From Holothuria scabra (Eukaryota > Echinodermata > Holothuroidea > Aspidochirotida > Holothuriidae), in contig CM074179.1 in the NCBI GenBank assembly GCA_037179385.1, positions 3,968,001-4,032,000 on the forward strand: a stretch of DNA of 64,000 nt. The letters are read 5' to 3'. Below are positions 36,551 to 46,459 of the stretch, piece by piece. The notes beneath the pieces were generated by a model. That model had not been told where the DNA came from, did no database searches, and saw only the letters and a list, made by a program, of their open reading frames with translations. The translations under genes and the position numbers were made by a program. Within the stretch, counting starts at the first letter, position 1; each line of letters starts with the position of its first letter.

Positions 36551-37797
36551 CATATGGGAACGATTCTGGCGATTTGGTTCACACAGAAACCTATCGCGCA
36601 ACAGATACCGGATGCATCCTCGAATGTAAACAAAGATTTAGACGACACCATTATTTTCATAGGTATCGCGTAGCGTTCGTGTATATTGTCGCGGCGAACA
36701 GATGTATTGTTTTTGTTACTTTGTTACGTTCATCCTATTGTCAAAAAGCGCATGTAACAACTGGAAGACATTACTAAGGATAAGCTCACTCTTTTGAAAG
36801 CTGGTACAGAACGCTATAAGCAGCTGTATAGGCCTACTGTACGCAGGGTATAGATCTACTAGCATGACGCCATTAGTAACTGTTATGAATGGCAGTAATA
36901 AAACAGTCCATGGTTTAAGGTAAAATGGGCTACACGAAACGACTAACAGCGACGTAACTTTTGTTTTGTATTAGTAATAGCTTGGAGTTACCACCTCGGA
37001 ACTCCATGGTAATAGTATAGACCTAACTTAACGTTAGGCGTCCTCTGCTTGAGTCTCCATGCACAGCTTTTTAAAATCGTAATTTTTTTTCGAAACGGTT
37101 ACCCATTGTTCGGCATAGTCTTCGGTTTCTACTAGACTGCAACTTTCATGATACAAAAAATATTTCAAAGTAATATAGGTGAGCCAATTTGTCTGAAAAT
37201 GGTGTAACTTAACGCAGTAACTCGTATCGAAAACAAAGTATTTGACGTGTGTTGTTGGCTATGTGTGAAACCCCCTACAAGCAACAATGGAATGGCCAAT
37301 GACGTCATAGCAAATTCAATAGAGAAGTAAAGAAGAGAGGTAAATGTCTTAAACCGTTTCTCATTTGTCTTGAAAAAGTACGGTACTTAGTTTACTCCAA
37401 TCAAATTGAGTCTTTGAAATATGGTAATGAACAAAATAGACTTACAAAGGTCATTTGAAATAGTACAGAAGAGCGTACCGATCGCAAGTTAAAAAGAGTT
37501 TTTTCTAAGGGCTTGTGGATTTTGAGCTACTTCTCCATTGAAAATTTTGAAAAATCACTTTTTTCAAACATAAAAGTACGGCATTTTTTTTTTTACTTTG
37601 AGTTATGAAAGAAATGTAAATAGACTTAAAACAAGTTAACCCTCACTAAAGCGATTGAAATAAGAAGATATTTGTAAGGGAAGTTTAGATATGACCTGTT
37701 TTGTTGCATGAACCTTGAATTTTCACTGCCGGTTTTACACACTAACTCGTCGCTACGTGTGGAAGCTTGTGGTATGTGAACCAATCGTTCCCATATG
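36551..37797. mobile_element. 1.25-kb TIR insertion private to U1
   Basis: CATATGGGAACGATT at 36551 is exactly mirrored as AATCGTTCCCATATG ending at 37797. In U2 the matching place (about 41985-41990) passes directly from aaaaggatg to aacaacttctgg, so this block entered U1 after the copies separated, or was lost from U2. No transposase is visible. The target duplication is unclear (cat or TA are possible), and U2 differs by one or two bases at the site. The block contains a small CTCGG-loop hairpin at 36981-37010. Confidence 0.7.
36981..37010. repeat. Stem-loop of the ACCTCGG-loop family
   Basis: ttggagtt pairs with aactccatgg around accacctcgg. It shares the loop word with the hairpins at 19215 and 56434 but has a different stem. 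Confidence 0.45.
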
Positions 37798-37805
37798 CAT
37801 CCTTT

Positions 37806-39361
37806 TCAAAACGTGTCTTCCTTTCCTAAGTCATTGTTGTGTATCTTGATATCCTCATTTTCTATCAGCCAGCGAGCAGCAAGAACAACACTTCTAGGCC
37901 TAACATTTTCAGAAAAAACAGCCGTGTTATAGCTTAATTCCCTCTTAAATTTGACAGGAATTACTTGGCTCTCTTCAAGTCTTATAAGTAAAGTTTTATT
38001 TATTGCCACCACATCAGACGGGACATTAACAACATTTTCCTTAAAACTTAATTGCCCTCCTCAAGGAAGCTCGCGCAACTGCATAAAAGGTGTTCACAAA
38101 GCTACCAACCTTTCTTCAAGACGATGTAATTTCAATTCTTCTGGTTTCTCATACATTTTCATATTATTATCTCGACTTAATAACGGAACTCTGCCTTCTT
38201 TTATATATTTTAAACAGGTTTTACAGACCCATCCTTTATCTATACCTTCTTCCTGCTTATAAATATTAGTATTTCCACTAAATCTAACTAAATTCACCCA
38301 CAGTGCACATTCCTTATACCATAACTGCTCACAATAAAAACAAACATATGTAGGCCCCTCCATAATTTTATTCCAAAAGCGATGTTGCAATTCTCTAATT
38401 GGACTCTCCTCTTCTTTTCTAAATTGACGCTTACGTATTTGTTCTCTAAGCATCATTTTAGTACTATCATTTGCAATACCCACACTACGTTTTATCACAA
38501 AACCTTTATTTTCCCAACATTTATACCTATCTTCAGTCACTCCCATAGACCCTTTCACTAATATATGATTACTCCCCTCATTTAAACAAACATCTGCTCT
38601 CTTCACATAACTTTGCATTGACATTTGATTACGCTTCTCTTCAAATAAAATGTCTCCTCTTTTCAATATGTTACATTTAACACCGAAAAATTCTTCACTT
38701 TATTCATTAACACAACCCCTCTTCAACCAATTCTCTATAACGCTGCTCTCATGTACAGACTCATCTTCTATTTCCAACACTACGTCATAATGCACTCCAC
38801 CTGTATTGACTAAATAAATGGCACGTTTTTCCCGATTAACTACACAATGAACTTACAATGACTTGTCTTAAATAAAAATGATTGTCTTCTACCCCTGTAA
38901 CCAGTAATGCCAAACACCGAAAAAACAATTACCATCCCCACGTACCTTTCTCACACGAATCGGCCTACTCTGAACTGAAACACATTTTCCTATTTCAATA
39001 GACGGCAAATCAACCCCCCCAGTTTTCACAAAACCATGTCTGAATCTATCAACACAAGCTTCCTAAACATTTTTTCTCTCCAACAGCTATCAACAACGAA
39101 AAAATAAAATGTACATGTAGATCTTTCGGAACGTATAAATAATACCTCACGATCGTCATGTTCCCTACTTGCCCCATCATCACACCTCTGACTTTTTTCA
39201 CATTCACTAGAACTTTTTTTTGGTTTGTTCCCAACTCTGATATCATCATTTTTCTCCTCTTCATAACTTTTATCTTGAAATTCACCCCCATACTTTCCTT
39301 TTCTTTGTTGCCAACCTTTCCGTTCTAAATTAAAAATCTTTGAACGGTCCTTCTTAGGCAT
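37806..39361 (-). pseudogene. OTU-protease plus DUF6570-like Helitron protein remnant in U1
   Basis: The reading starts at MPKK (ATG 39361-39359) with a basic, Lys/Glu-rich leader. An OTU-type active-site stretch RGDGNCFF follows on the minus strand near 38925-38955, then WLTGVEDNHFYLRQV after a frame change, and the catalytic-His region GGVHYDVVLE near 38765-38800. The longest open piece (190 codons, 38666-38094) carries two CxxC pairs (C109/C112 and C148/C151) and ends in LEERLVAL. It continues as TPFMQLRELP-GGQ, GNVVNVP and NVRPRSVVLAARWLIEN down to 37806. These features match the N-terminal accessory region of Helitron/Helentron proteins: a deubiquitinase-like OTU domain, then DUF6570. 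Breaks are in-frame TGA codons at 38096-38094 and 38063-38061, where the sister copy has CGA, plus frame changes. No Rep or helicase follows, so the gene is dead and truncated. Confidence 0.72.
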
Positions 39362-39786
39362 TGTAATATTCTCCACATAATTTTAAACTTTAAAATAACA
39401 AATTTGCCATAACCAGACACCTTGATATAACACAAATATTAATACTCGCCAACCCATACAAATAATATTTTCCTACCAATAACAATGTTTCCCTCCAACA
39501 GAAACTTACTTTGTGAATATTGTCGTTAGTGTGAGAAATTCACACAGCCCTTTAAAGTCACAAAAACAGTGAACAAAACTCCTCTAAACTATCAAACTTT
39601 TTACTTCACCGCAACCCCGACCATGCCATTTGAAAAGAATAAATCCCTACAAAGAAATCCTCATATAAATACTCAAAATTCACTAAACACCAATCTGTAA
39701 TGAATTAAAAAAACAACCAAAATGATGGCGCTGTGTTAAATTAACAAACAACCTTTTCCCCAGAGTACATACGGACCTGGTTTTTC

Positions 39787-40054
39787 CGCAAGATTGTTAC
39801 TAAAAATAGAACACGTTTCCAAATTTTACATGGAAAAACCCCCAATTTTACACTCTCACGGAAGTCATATTTCCACCAAAACTTAAAAACACGAAAGAGA
39901 AGTACCATCCCTACAAATTGCACTAGACCGTATTTCGATACCACAAAGCATCTACAAGAAGATAGAAATAAAGTGCCGGAAAAGTCAGAAATTGCCATCG
40001 CGAGAGTAACTGCATTAGTTGCGGTGCTGCCTGCAAGGCAGGCACCGCAACTAA
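39787..40054 (-). promoter_or_regulatory. U1 5' leader between terminal hairpin and coding remnant
   Basis: This ~270-bp segment holds the terminal hairpin (40015-40054) and a conserved upstream stretch. It is repeated at 32799-33063 (reverse complement; U2) and about 52330-52599 (U3). Conservation across all three copies, its place upstream of the coding remnant, and its terminal position suggest it contains the transposition 5' end and probably promoter sequence. The promoter role is inference; I identify no TATA or initiator. Confidence 0.45.
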
Positions 40055-40442
40055 AAACCAGGTCCGTATGTACTCTGGGGAAAAGGTTGTTTGTTGATTT
40101 AACACAGCGCCACCATTTTGGTGAATTTTGAGTATTTATATGAGGATTTCTTTGTAGGGATTTATTCTTTTCAAGTGGCATGGTCGGGGTTGCGGTGAAG
40201 TAAAAAAATTGATAGTTTAGAGGAGTTTTGTTCACTGTTTTTGTGACTTTAAAGGGCTGTGTGAATTTCTCACACTAACGACAATATTCACAAAGTAATT
40301 TTCTGTTGGAGGGAAACATTGTTATTGGTAGGTAAATATTATTTGTATGAGTTGGCGAGTATTAATATTTGTGTTATATCAAGGTGTCTGGTTATGGTAA
40401 ATTTGTTATTTTAAAGTTTAAAATTATGTGGAGAATATTACA

Positions 40443-41978
40443 ATGCCTAAGAAGGGCCGTTCAAAGATTTTTAATTTAGAAAGGAAAGGTTGGCAACAAA
40501 GAAAAAGAAAGTATGGGGGTGAATTTCAAGATAAAACTTATGAAGAGGAGAAAAATGATGATATCAGAGTTGGGAACAAACCCAAAAAAAAGTTCTAGTG
40601 AATGTGAAAAAGTCAGAGGTGTGATAATGGGGAAAGTAGGGAACATGACGATCGTGAGGTATTATTTATACGTTCCGAAAGATCTACATGTACATTTTAT
40701 TTTTTTCGTTGTTGATAGCTGTTGGAGAGAAAAAATGTTTAGGAGCTTGTGTTGATAGATTCAAACATGGTTTTGTGAAAACTGGGGGGGGGGTTTGATT
40801 TGTCGTCTATTGAAATAGGAAAATGTGTTTCAGTTGAGAGTAGGCCGATTCGTGTGAGAAAAGTACGTGGGGATGGTAATTGTTTTTTCAGTGTTTGGCA
40901 TTTCTGGTTACAGGGGTAGAAGGTAATCATTTTTAAGACAAGTCATTTTAAGTTCATTGTGTAGTTAATCGGGAAAAACGTGCCATTTATTTAGTCAATA
41001 CAGGTGGAGTACATTATGACGTAGTGTTGGAAATAGAAGATAATGAGTCTGTACATGAAAGCAGCGTTATAGAGAATTGGTTGAAGTGGGGTTGTGTTAA
41101 TGAACATAGTGAAGAATTTTTCGGTGTTGAATGTAACATATTGAGAAGAGGAGACATTTTATTTGAAGAGGAGCGTAATCAAATGTCAATGCAAAGTTAT
41201 GTGAAGAGAGCAGATGTTTGTTTAAATGAGGGGAGTAATCATATATTAGTGAAAGGGTCTATGGGAGTGACTGAAGATAGGTATAAATGTTGGGAAAATA
41301 AAGGTTTTGTGATAAAACGTAGTGTGGGTATTGCAAGTGATAGTACTAAAATGAAGCTTAGAGAACAAATACGTAAGCGTCAATTTAAAAAGAAGAGGGG
41401 AGTCCAATTAGAGAATTGCAACATCGCTTTTGGAATAAAATTATGGAGGGACCTACATATGTTTGCTTTTATTGTGAGCAGTTATGGTATAAAGAATGTG
41501 CACTGTGGGTGAATTTAGTTAGATTTAGTGGAAATACTAATATTTGTAAGCATGAAGAAGGTATAGATAAAGGATGGGTCTGTAAAACCTGTTTAAAATA
41601 TATAAAAGAAGGCAGAGTTCCGTTATTAATTCGAGATAATAATATGAAAATGTATGAGATACCAGAAGAATTGAAATTACATCGTCTTGAAGAAAGGTTG
41701 GTCGCTTTGCGAACACCTTTATGCAGTTGCGTGAGCTTCCTCGAGGAGGGCAATTTAGTATTAAGGGAAATGTTGTTAATGTCCCGTCCCGTTTACCTAT
41801 AAGACTTGAAGAGAGCCAAGTAATTCCTGTCAAATTTAAGAGGAAATTAAGTTATAAAACGGCTGTTTTTTCTGAAAATGTTAGGCCTAGAAGTGTTGTT
41901 CTTGCTGCTCGCTGGCTGATAGAAAATGTGGATATCAAGATACACAACAATGACTTAGGAAAGGGAGACACATTTTGA
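40443..41978 (+). pseudogene. OTU-protease plus DUF6570-like Helitron protein remnant in U2
   Basis: This is the sister of the U1 remnant on the opposite strand, starting MPKKGRSKIFNLERKGWQQR (ATG 40443). The OTU nucleophile stretch GDGNCFFSVW has its Asp codon at 40872 and its Cys codon at 40881. The frame then breaks at a TAG near 40917, with EGNHF visible in the next frame. The catalytic-His stretch GGVHYDVV has its His codon at 41012. The frame running from about 40985 to 41512, then those at 41416-41802 and 41721-41978, are successive pieces of one ancestral protein separated by single-base indels. The last encodes LRELPRGGQFSIKGNVVNVP and NVRPRSVVLAARWLIEN. U2 keeps the CGA arginine codons that are stops in U1 but has frameshifts where U1 is open, so the two copies are damaged independently. 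Confidence 0.72.
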
Positions 41979-41984
41979 AAAGGA

Positions 41985-44900
41985 TGAACAACTTCTGGTA
42001 AGTGGGTCTGCTGCCCCTCTTACTAACAGCACCATTACTTGCCTACACGATGTTGAGTTCGCGCTAGGAGGGCCTGTATAATAGAGTAGTCAGATTCCTG
42101 TTTTTTGACTCATTCAAAATGCCGTTTTGCATCGCGGAAGGATATATTGCAAAAAATGCCTGAAATACCTTCAATTTTCTTTGAATGATTACTTCAACTA
42201 CTTTCCTACCACATAGAGATCACAAATTGAACACATCTCTTCACTAAGATGGTCTAATCTCCCCTCCCCCCCCCCCCCAAAAAAAAAAAAAATTTTCTAG
42301 GGTGTTAAATTCGTAGGGTAACTTCCGTTGGCGGGGTTCCCCTTGAATTGGTGGTGTGCTACCTTTTGTCTTCACTGCAAAGTCATACATATCACTCATC
42401 CGTGTCCGGGAAAAACCATGGGGGTCGTCCCATGGTTGCATTGACAGAAGGACTATATTCAAAAAAGGTCACAGCAGGGAGCTGCCTTTAGTAGCAGCTC
42501 CCTGGTATTAGTCCCGTTCATATACGTCACTAGTATCCCTTCCCCAATTATTTCTAAGTTCAGCATTTAGTCAAACTTGAAAGATATTGTCTTACACAAA
42601 TCAGAGTGTCGAACCATCCAGTAATCAATCATAAAGATACATTGCATCATTTTTACGTCCTATAATGAAACGTGAATACCAGAATGTCGATGTTTATAAT
42701 TTGTAGCTATTAGCTGCGATTCGTCTGTCATCACATTATTAACCAGACACGTTTGTTATTACATTCTATAGCAAGGACTTTTTGTCGCTTCTTTGACGAT
42801 GTCCTTTTACTACGGAAGAAAATATTGTCATTGTAGTAAGTTTATGTATGGCCATGACTCGCAATTGATGAAACGATTACCTAATGAAAGCAATAAGTAA
42901 GACAGTTCTATGAATACGAATAAACTGTCGAGTAAAAGATTCCGTAGAAGACGAATTTCATCATTCCAACAACCCGTCTTCAATACAGCTGTAGTTTTGG
43001 GTGAAAAGTTTGGCCCTTTAATACGGGAAGTTGCAACTTTCTGCTTACTATAAGTTGATCCTTATCAGCTTATGTTATGTGACGTAGACACTAAATTTAG
43101 ACCGTGCACAGAGGGTCAAATTGTTGGTTTACGGACGAAGATTTGAACATTTCAAGACATTTCGTAACTGTAAATTTCTAGCTAAGTGGCTCGTTCGTTT
43201 CATCTCTTTGCCCTTTTCGGAAATGGAAAGTTCGCAAGATATTTATGAGCTAATTATTTTCTAGTTTGTTATAATTATGTCAGGGAGTTGTGGTGTTATC
43301 AGGAAAACGTTTAACTTATTCATCATAAAGTCCATTTTTCTCTTTAAAGTGATTTGTTCAACTATTGCAACTATTGCCAAATACGGGCAATGGTTATGAG
43401 AATCGGGTAATCTGATTTTCGATAATTTAATGATGTAGGGTGAGAATGTCTTCCCGTAAGTCTGCTTGAAAATTCATTTCAACACACCGTGTAACGTGAC
43501 AATTCTGTCAATAAGTGTTACTAATAGAAGAAAAATCATCTACTTCATTTCATCCAATGGTAGTGGTACATTTTATCTAATTCTTCTGATAAAAATAGCG
43601 ACTGCTTTAAGACCCCCATAGGCCTTAATTTTTTTAAAAGTAAAATCATATATAGTAGGAAGTTGGGGCACACAATTTTTTCAATATATATTGAATTTAG
43701 CCAAGAGTCGCAATAGAGTGAAATTCATTAGCATGTTTTCAATTCCGGTTTGTAGTTTCCCCGAAATGATGCGGGATTCATCGATTGGCAGTGATACATT
43801 TTATCTGGTAATTTTCTGATCAAATAGCGACTGCTTAGATCCCCCTATAAGTCTGGGAAATGTCTTTTTCGACTGTCTCAGGGGTCCGATTTTTCCAAAT
43901 TTTCTGTTCGCTTCGCGCCAACCAGCGGTGAAGTTCCGCGCAGATAGTCTTCCTAGCAGCATTTTAGTTTCAAGTGAACAATTTTTGTGCAAACAGACCC
44001 TCGAATTAGTGACTTCGAAGACCCCTTCTAAGATAGTCAAAGGTTTTGACTATCTGAAGTGGACAGGTTTTTCAAAATTTCCTGCACGCTTCGTCCCAAC
44101 TTATGGTGGTGCTCCACTTACACCGCTTCATGGCAGAATTTAAGTTTCAAGTGATCATTTTGTACAAAAGGAAACTCAAAATAGCGAATGCTTAGATCCC
44201 CATATAAGCCCGGGAAATGCCATTTTCAACTGTCTGAGCGGTCGGATATTTGAAAATGTTTTGTACGCTTCGCGCCAACTAAAGGTGGCGCTCCGCTTAG
44301 TCTTTCTGGCTGAATTTTAGTTTAGAACGAACGTACGTTTATCTGCAATTGAAACTTAAAAAAGCGACTGTTGGATCTCCTTTTCAAGCCTGGGAAATGT
44401 CATTTTTGACTGTCTGAGGGGTAAGAATTTTCAAATTTTCTGCACGTTCCGCGCCAACCAGTGGTGGCGCTCCGCTTTGACTGTCCTATGGGCAGAATTA
44501 CATTTCTCGGGCAAAAATCTTGTGCCCTAAAAGTGAAATGCTCCCCTACGCCCCTGGAAATACTTCACTCAGGCGTGCACTGGAACAGCTGCTTGCAACA
44601 TTCAGCAGGATTCCAGATTTGCGATCCTAGGATACATAGTTCAGTGGAGTAAAGAACTGAGCTAATCAGTATCTCAAAATGGTGTTTTAATCTTAGAAAA
44701 ATAAAAAAATTTCTCACCAGAATTAGAGACAAATAAACCTGGCAAATGCCATTTCTAGCCATCTGGGAGGTTTTAAAATCCAAAATTTTCTTTGTACCCT
44801 CCGCGCCAACTGGTCGTGGCGCTACGCTTAGATAGTAAACTCCAGCCACCCCTACAAAAGTATCCAGCCCTCCATGGACCCCTACCAGGGCTTTGTCCCC

Positions 44901-45490
44901 TGTACCCCATCAGGGGCCCTTAAAGCGGCCCCCTGGACCCCAGGCTGATTGGGCCAACAGTCTAAACCCTGTAAAACATGGGCCGATTTTCCTAAATTTT
45001 TAGCCAAATCGTTCGTTCATTTCATCTCTTTGCCTCGAACTGACCATTGATTTAATTAACTATGCACCGACCTAAACAATGGTCAAACCATTGACCTCCA
45101 ACTTTAGTCAAAATTTGCTAATTTATGGTCAGATCTAACCATTAATTGGTCACTTTTTGACCATACCATTGAGTCGGTGCATAGTTGACCATAGTGTTTT
45201 TAGAGTGCACTCTGTGGTATTGAGTTGGATTCAACCTCTCTGAAAGAAGGATGATTATTCTAAACAGAGCGTCACCATAGGTTGGCGCGAATTGTACAGA
45301 AAATGAAGTAGCCCATGAGGGGAAACCTCCTTGAATATCCTGTTTAAAAAGGCAAATATACTTCTTTGTTACAGTAGTAGAGTCCATGCCCAAAGTCCAA
45401 AAGCTATTAGTAGCTAACAGTCGTCAAATCACCTTAAAAGTATAAGACGACTTGGTTTGTCGGCACCGCAACTCGTCTAGACGTTCGTCT
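41985..45490. other. Non-coding 3' part of U2, mirror of the U1 arm
   Basis: This 3.5 kb has no Rep motif and no helicase Walker motifs in any frame. It contains a poly-C/poly-A tract (42262-42292), the GGGAGCTGC hairpin, the ~178-bp tandem units (about 43905-44830), the MITE relic (about 45035-45206) and the 3' terminus. In an autonomous Helentron the Rep-helicase frame would occupy this place. Confidence 0.65.
43905..44830. repeat. ~178-bp tandem units in the U2 arm
   Basis: Reverse-complement array of the U1 block: gcgccaac cores lie near 43914, 44090 (as gtcccaac), 44272, 44452 and 44802. The same number and order of variant units as in U1, including the degenerate gtcccaac unit, shows that the array predates the U1/U2 split. 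Confidence 0.78.
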
Positions 45491-45492
45491 TG
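45440..45492 (+). repeat. U2 3' terminus with CGTCTAGACG palindrome
   Basis: The segment reads gacgacttggtttgtc, GGCACCGCAACT (inverted subterminal motif), CGTCTAGACG (perfect 10-bp palindrome), TTCGTCTTG, then the genomic TT. The same end appears at 33069-33115 (U1, reverse complement, palindrome with one change) and 49200-49245 (U3). Confidence 0.85.
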
Positions 45493-45494
45493 TT

Positions 45495-46170
45495 GTAATG
45501 GTTTTAATTTTTCACGAAAATTTCACAATAATGCGTTGTTATTTTTCAGACAATGTTTTGAAAGGATTGAGGCACTCGTATAGGCTCGGTTTCAAAATAG
45601 TCAAATATTTAAACCTTTTTAGGTGTGGTGCCCATTTGATCCTTGTCCAGTTCAATTTCAACCGGAAGTTTTTAGAGTATAGGAGTTTTCGGAGAAATAT
45701 TTTACAATTTCGGCCGACGATTTTTAAGACTGCTTTCAATACTTATGAAGTAGAACTGAGGGAAGATTTTGGAGTAAGCCGCCTGAATTTGTCACAAATC
45801 TTCGTAATTCTTTATTTATTTATTTATTTATTTTTTTTGAAAGTTTTGCTTAGCCATCAATAGACCTGTAAACCATATTAGCCAAACGTCACAAGGGCAA
45901 TTCAAATTTAATGGTCACTTTGGGCATAGTGTCGCGCAAGACTGAAAACCTGCCTGAGATGGCTTAGGAATCATTGTTTCTTTTAGGCCATTGACTTCCC
46001 TAGGGCGTCGCTTTATTATATTATCTTTAGTGTTTTTCATGAAAATGTTAAAAGAATACTTTTTATTTATTTGAATAAATGTCTGAAAGGATTTGGATTG
46101 ACCAAATTGGGCATTGTGTTGACACTGAAGTAAAGCTCACGAATAATAACTCTTTTCCTTTGCCTGCCGA
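45495..46170. other. Unclassified DNA right of the Helentron pair
   Basis: A 121-codon plus frame at 45498-45863 ends in a (ttta)n stretch and is not recognised. Nothing else is classifiable. Confidence 0.45.
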
Positions 46171-46177
46171 CTGTGTA

Positions 46178-46451
46178 CACTCTAAAAACATCCTGGTTAA
46201 ATCCAGAATCGAAGGAGGGCAATAGTTTTCCATACAGTTTCTGGTTATTATAACGCGGAAATCCTGGTCAAAATTGACCTTTTCCTTGTAAAATTAACGA
46301 CTGGTTAGAAATCTTGATAAAAATTTCACATTTTCCTGGTTAGATTTCTTTTTTTTCTTTTTAACCAGGAAGTGTATGGGTAATTGTTGACCCCGTCCTG
46401 GTTAAATTAACCAGGATTTAACCAGGATTTAACCAGGATGTTTTTAGAGTG
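46178..46451. mobile_element. 274-bp MITE with TA target duplication
   Basis: CACTCTAAAAACATCCTGGT at the left is mirrored by ACCAGGATGTTTTTAGAGTG at the right, and TA flanks both (46176-46177 and 46452-46453). The right end carries a triplicated aaccaggattt. Terminal motif and TA flanks match the 10826 element, but the interior is different. Confidence 0.8.
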
Positions 46452-46459
46452 TAGCCAAG

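Larger units (their letters stand above)
33069..40054 (-). mobile_element. Helentron copy U1, inserted in inverted orientation inside U2
   Basis: On the minus strand the element starts at 40054 with TTAGTTGCGGTGC and its terminal hairpin, and ends at 33069 with CGTCTGGACGAA/CGTCTTG-type sequence. Its length is 6986 bp, or about 5.74 kb without the private insertion at 36551-37797, close to the 5708 bp of U2. Flanks are aa on the left and aaa-ccagg on the right; in U3 the same place reads five uninterrupted A/T bases, so U1 entered between two T residues precisely and without duplication. Because U1 and U2 are sister copies in opposite orientation, the pair forms the giant palindrome. Confidence 0.82.
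32799..45492 (+). mobile_element. Helentron copy U2, split by insertion of U1 (segments 32799-33068 and 40055-45492)
   Basis: Read on the plus strand, the 5' end TTAGTTGCGGTGCC begins at 32799 after flank ggttt. The first 270 bp run to tcttgcggaa (33068) and are interrupted by U1. The sequence resumes at 40055 as aaaccaggtccg and ends at 45492 as GACGTTCGTCTTG, followed by flank ttg. Joined length is 5708 bp. In U3 the corresponding junction is uninterrupted (tcttgcgg-aaaaa-ccagg as reverse complement), which establishes the split. Flanks give an insertion between two T residues with no target duplication, the rule for Helitron2/Helentron elements. The subterminal AGTTGCGGTGCC at the 5' end is inverted as GGCACCGCAACT near the 3' end. 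Confidence 0.8.

Noticed and set aside
39741..40235. 164-codon minus-strand frame across the centre of the palindrome
   Set aside because: It lies across the non-coding 5' leader and arm of U1/U2. The same leader gives similar chance frames at 32652-33052 and 52300-52692, and the peptide has no recognised domain.
33069..45492. A single DNA transposon with 5-6 kb terminal inverted repeats
   Set aside because: Outer and inner ends of each arm are the two different termini of one element type. U3 shows the undisturbed junction, and no transposase lies in the centre.
45498..45863. 121-codon frame just right of U2
   Set aside because: It begins at the element boundary and ends in a (ttta)n run; no family resemblance.
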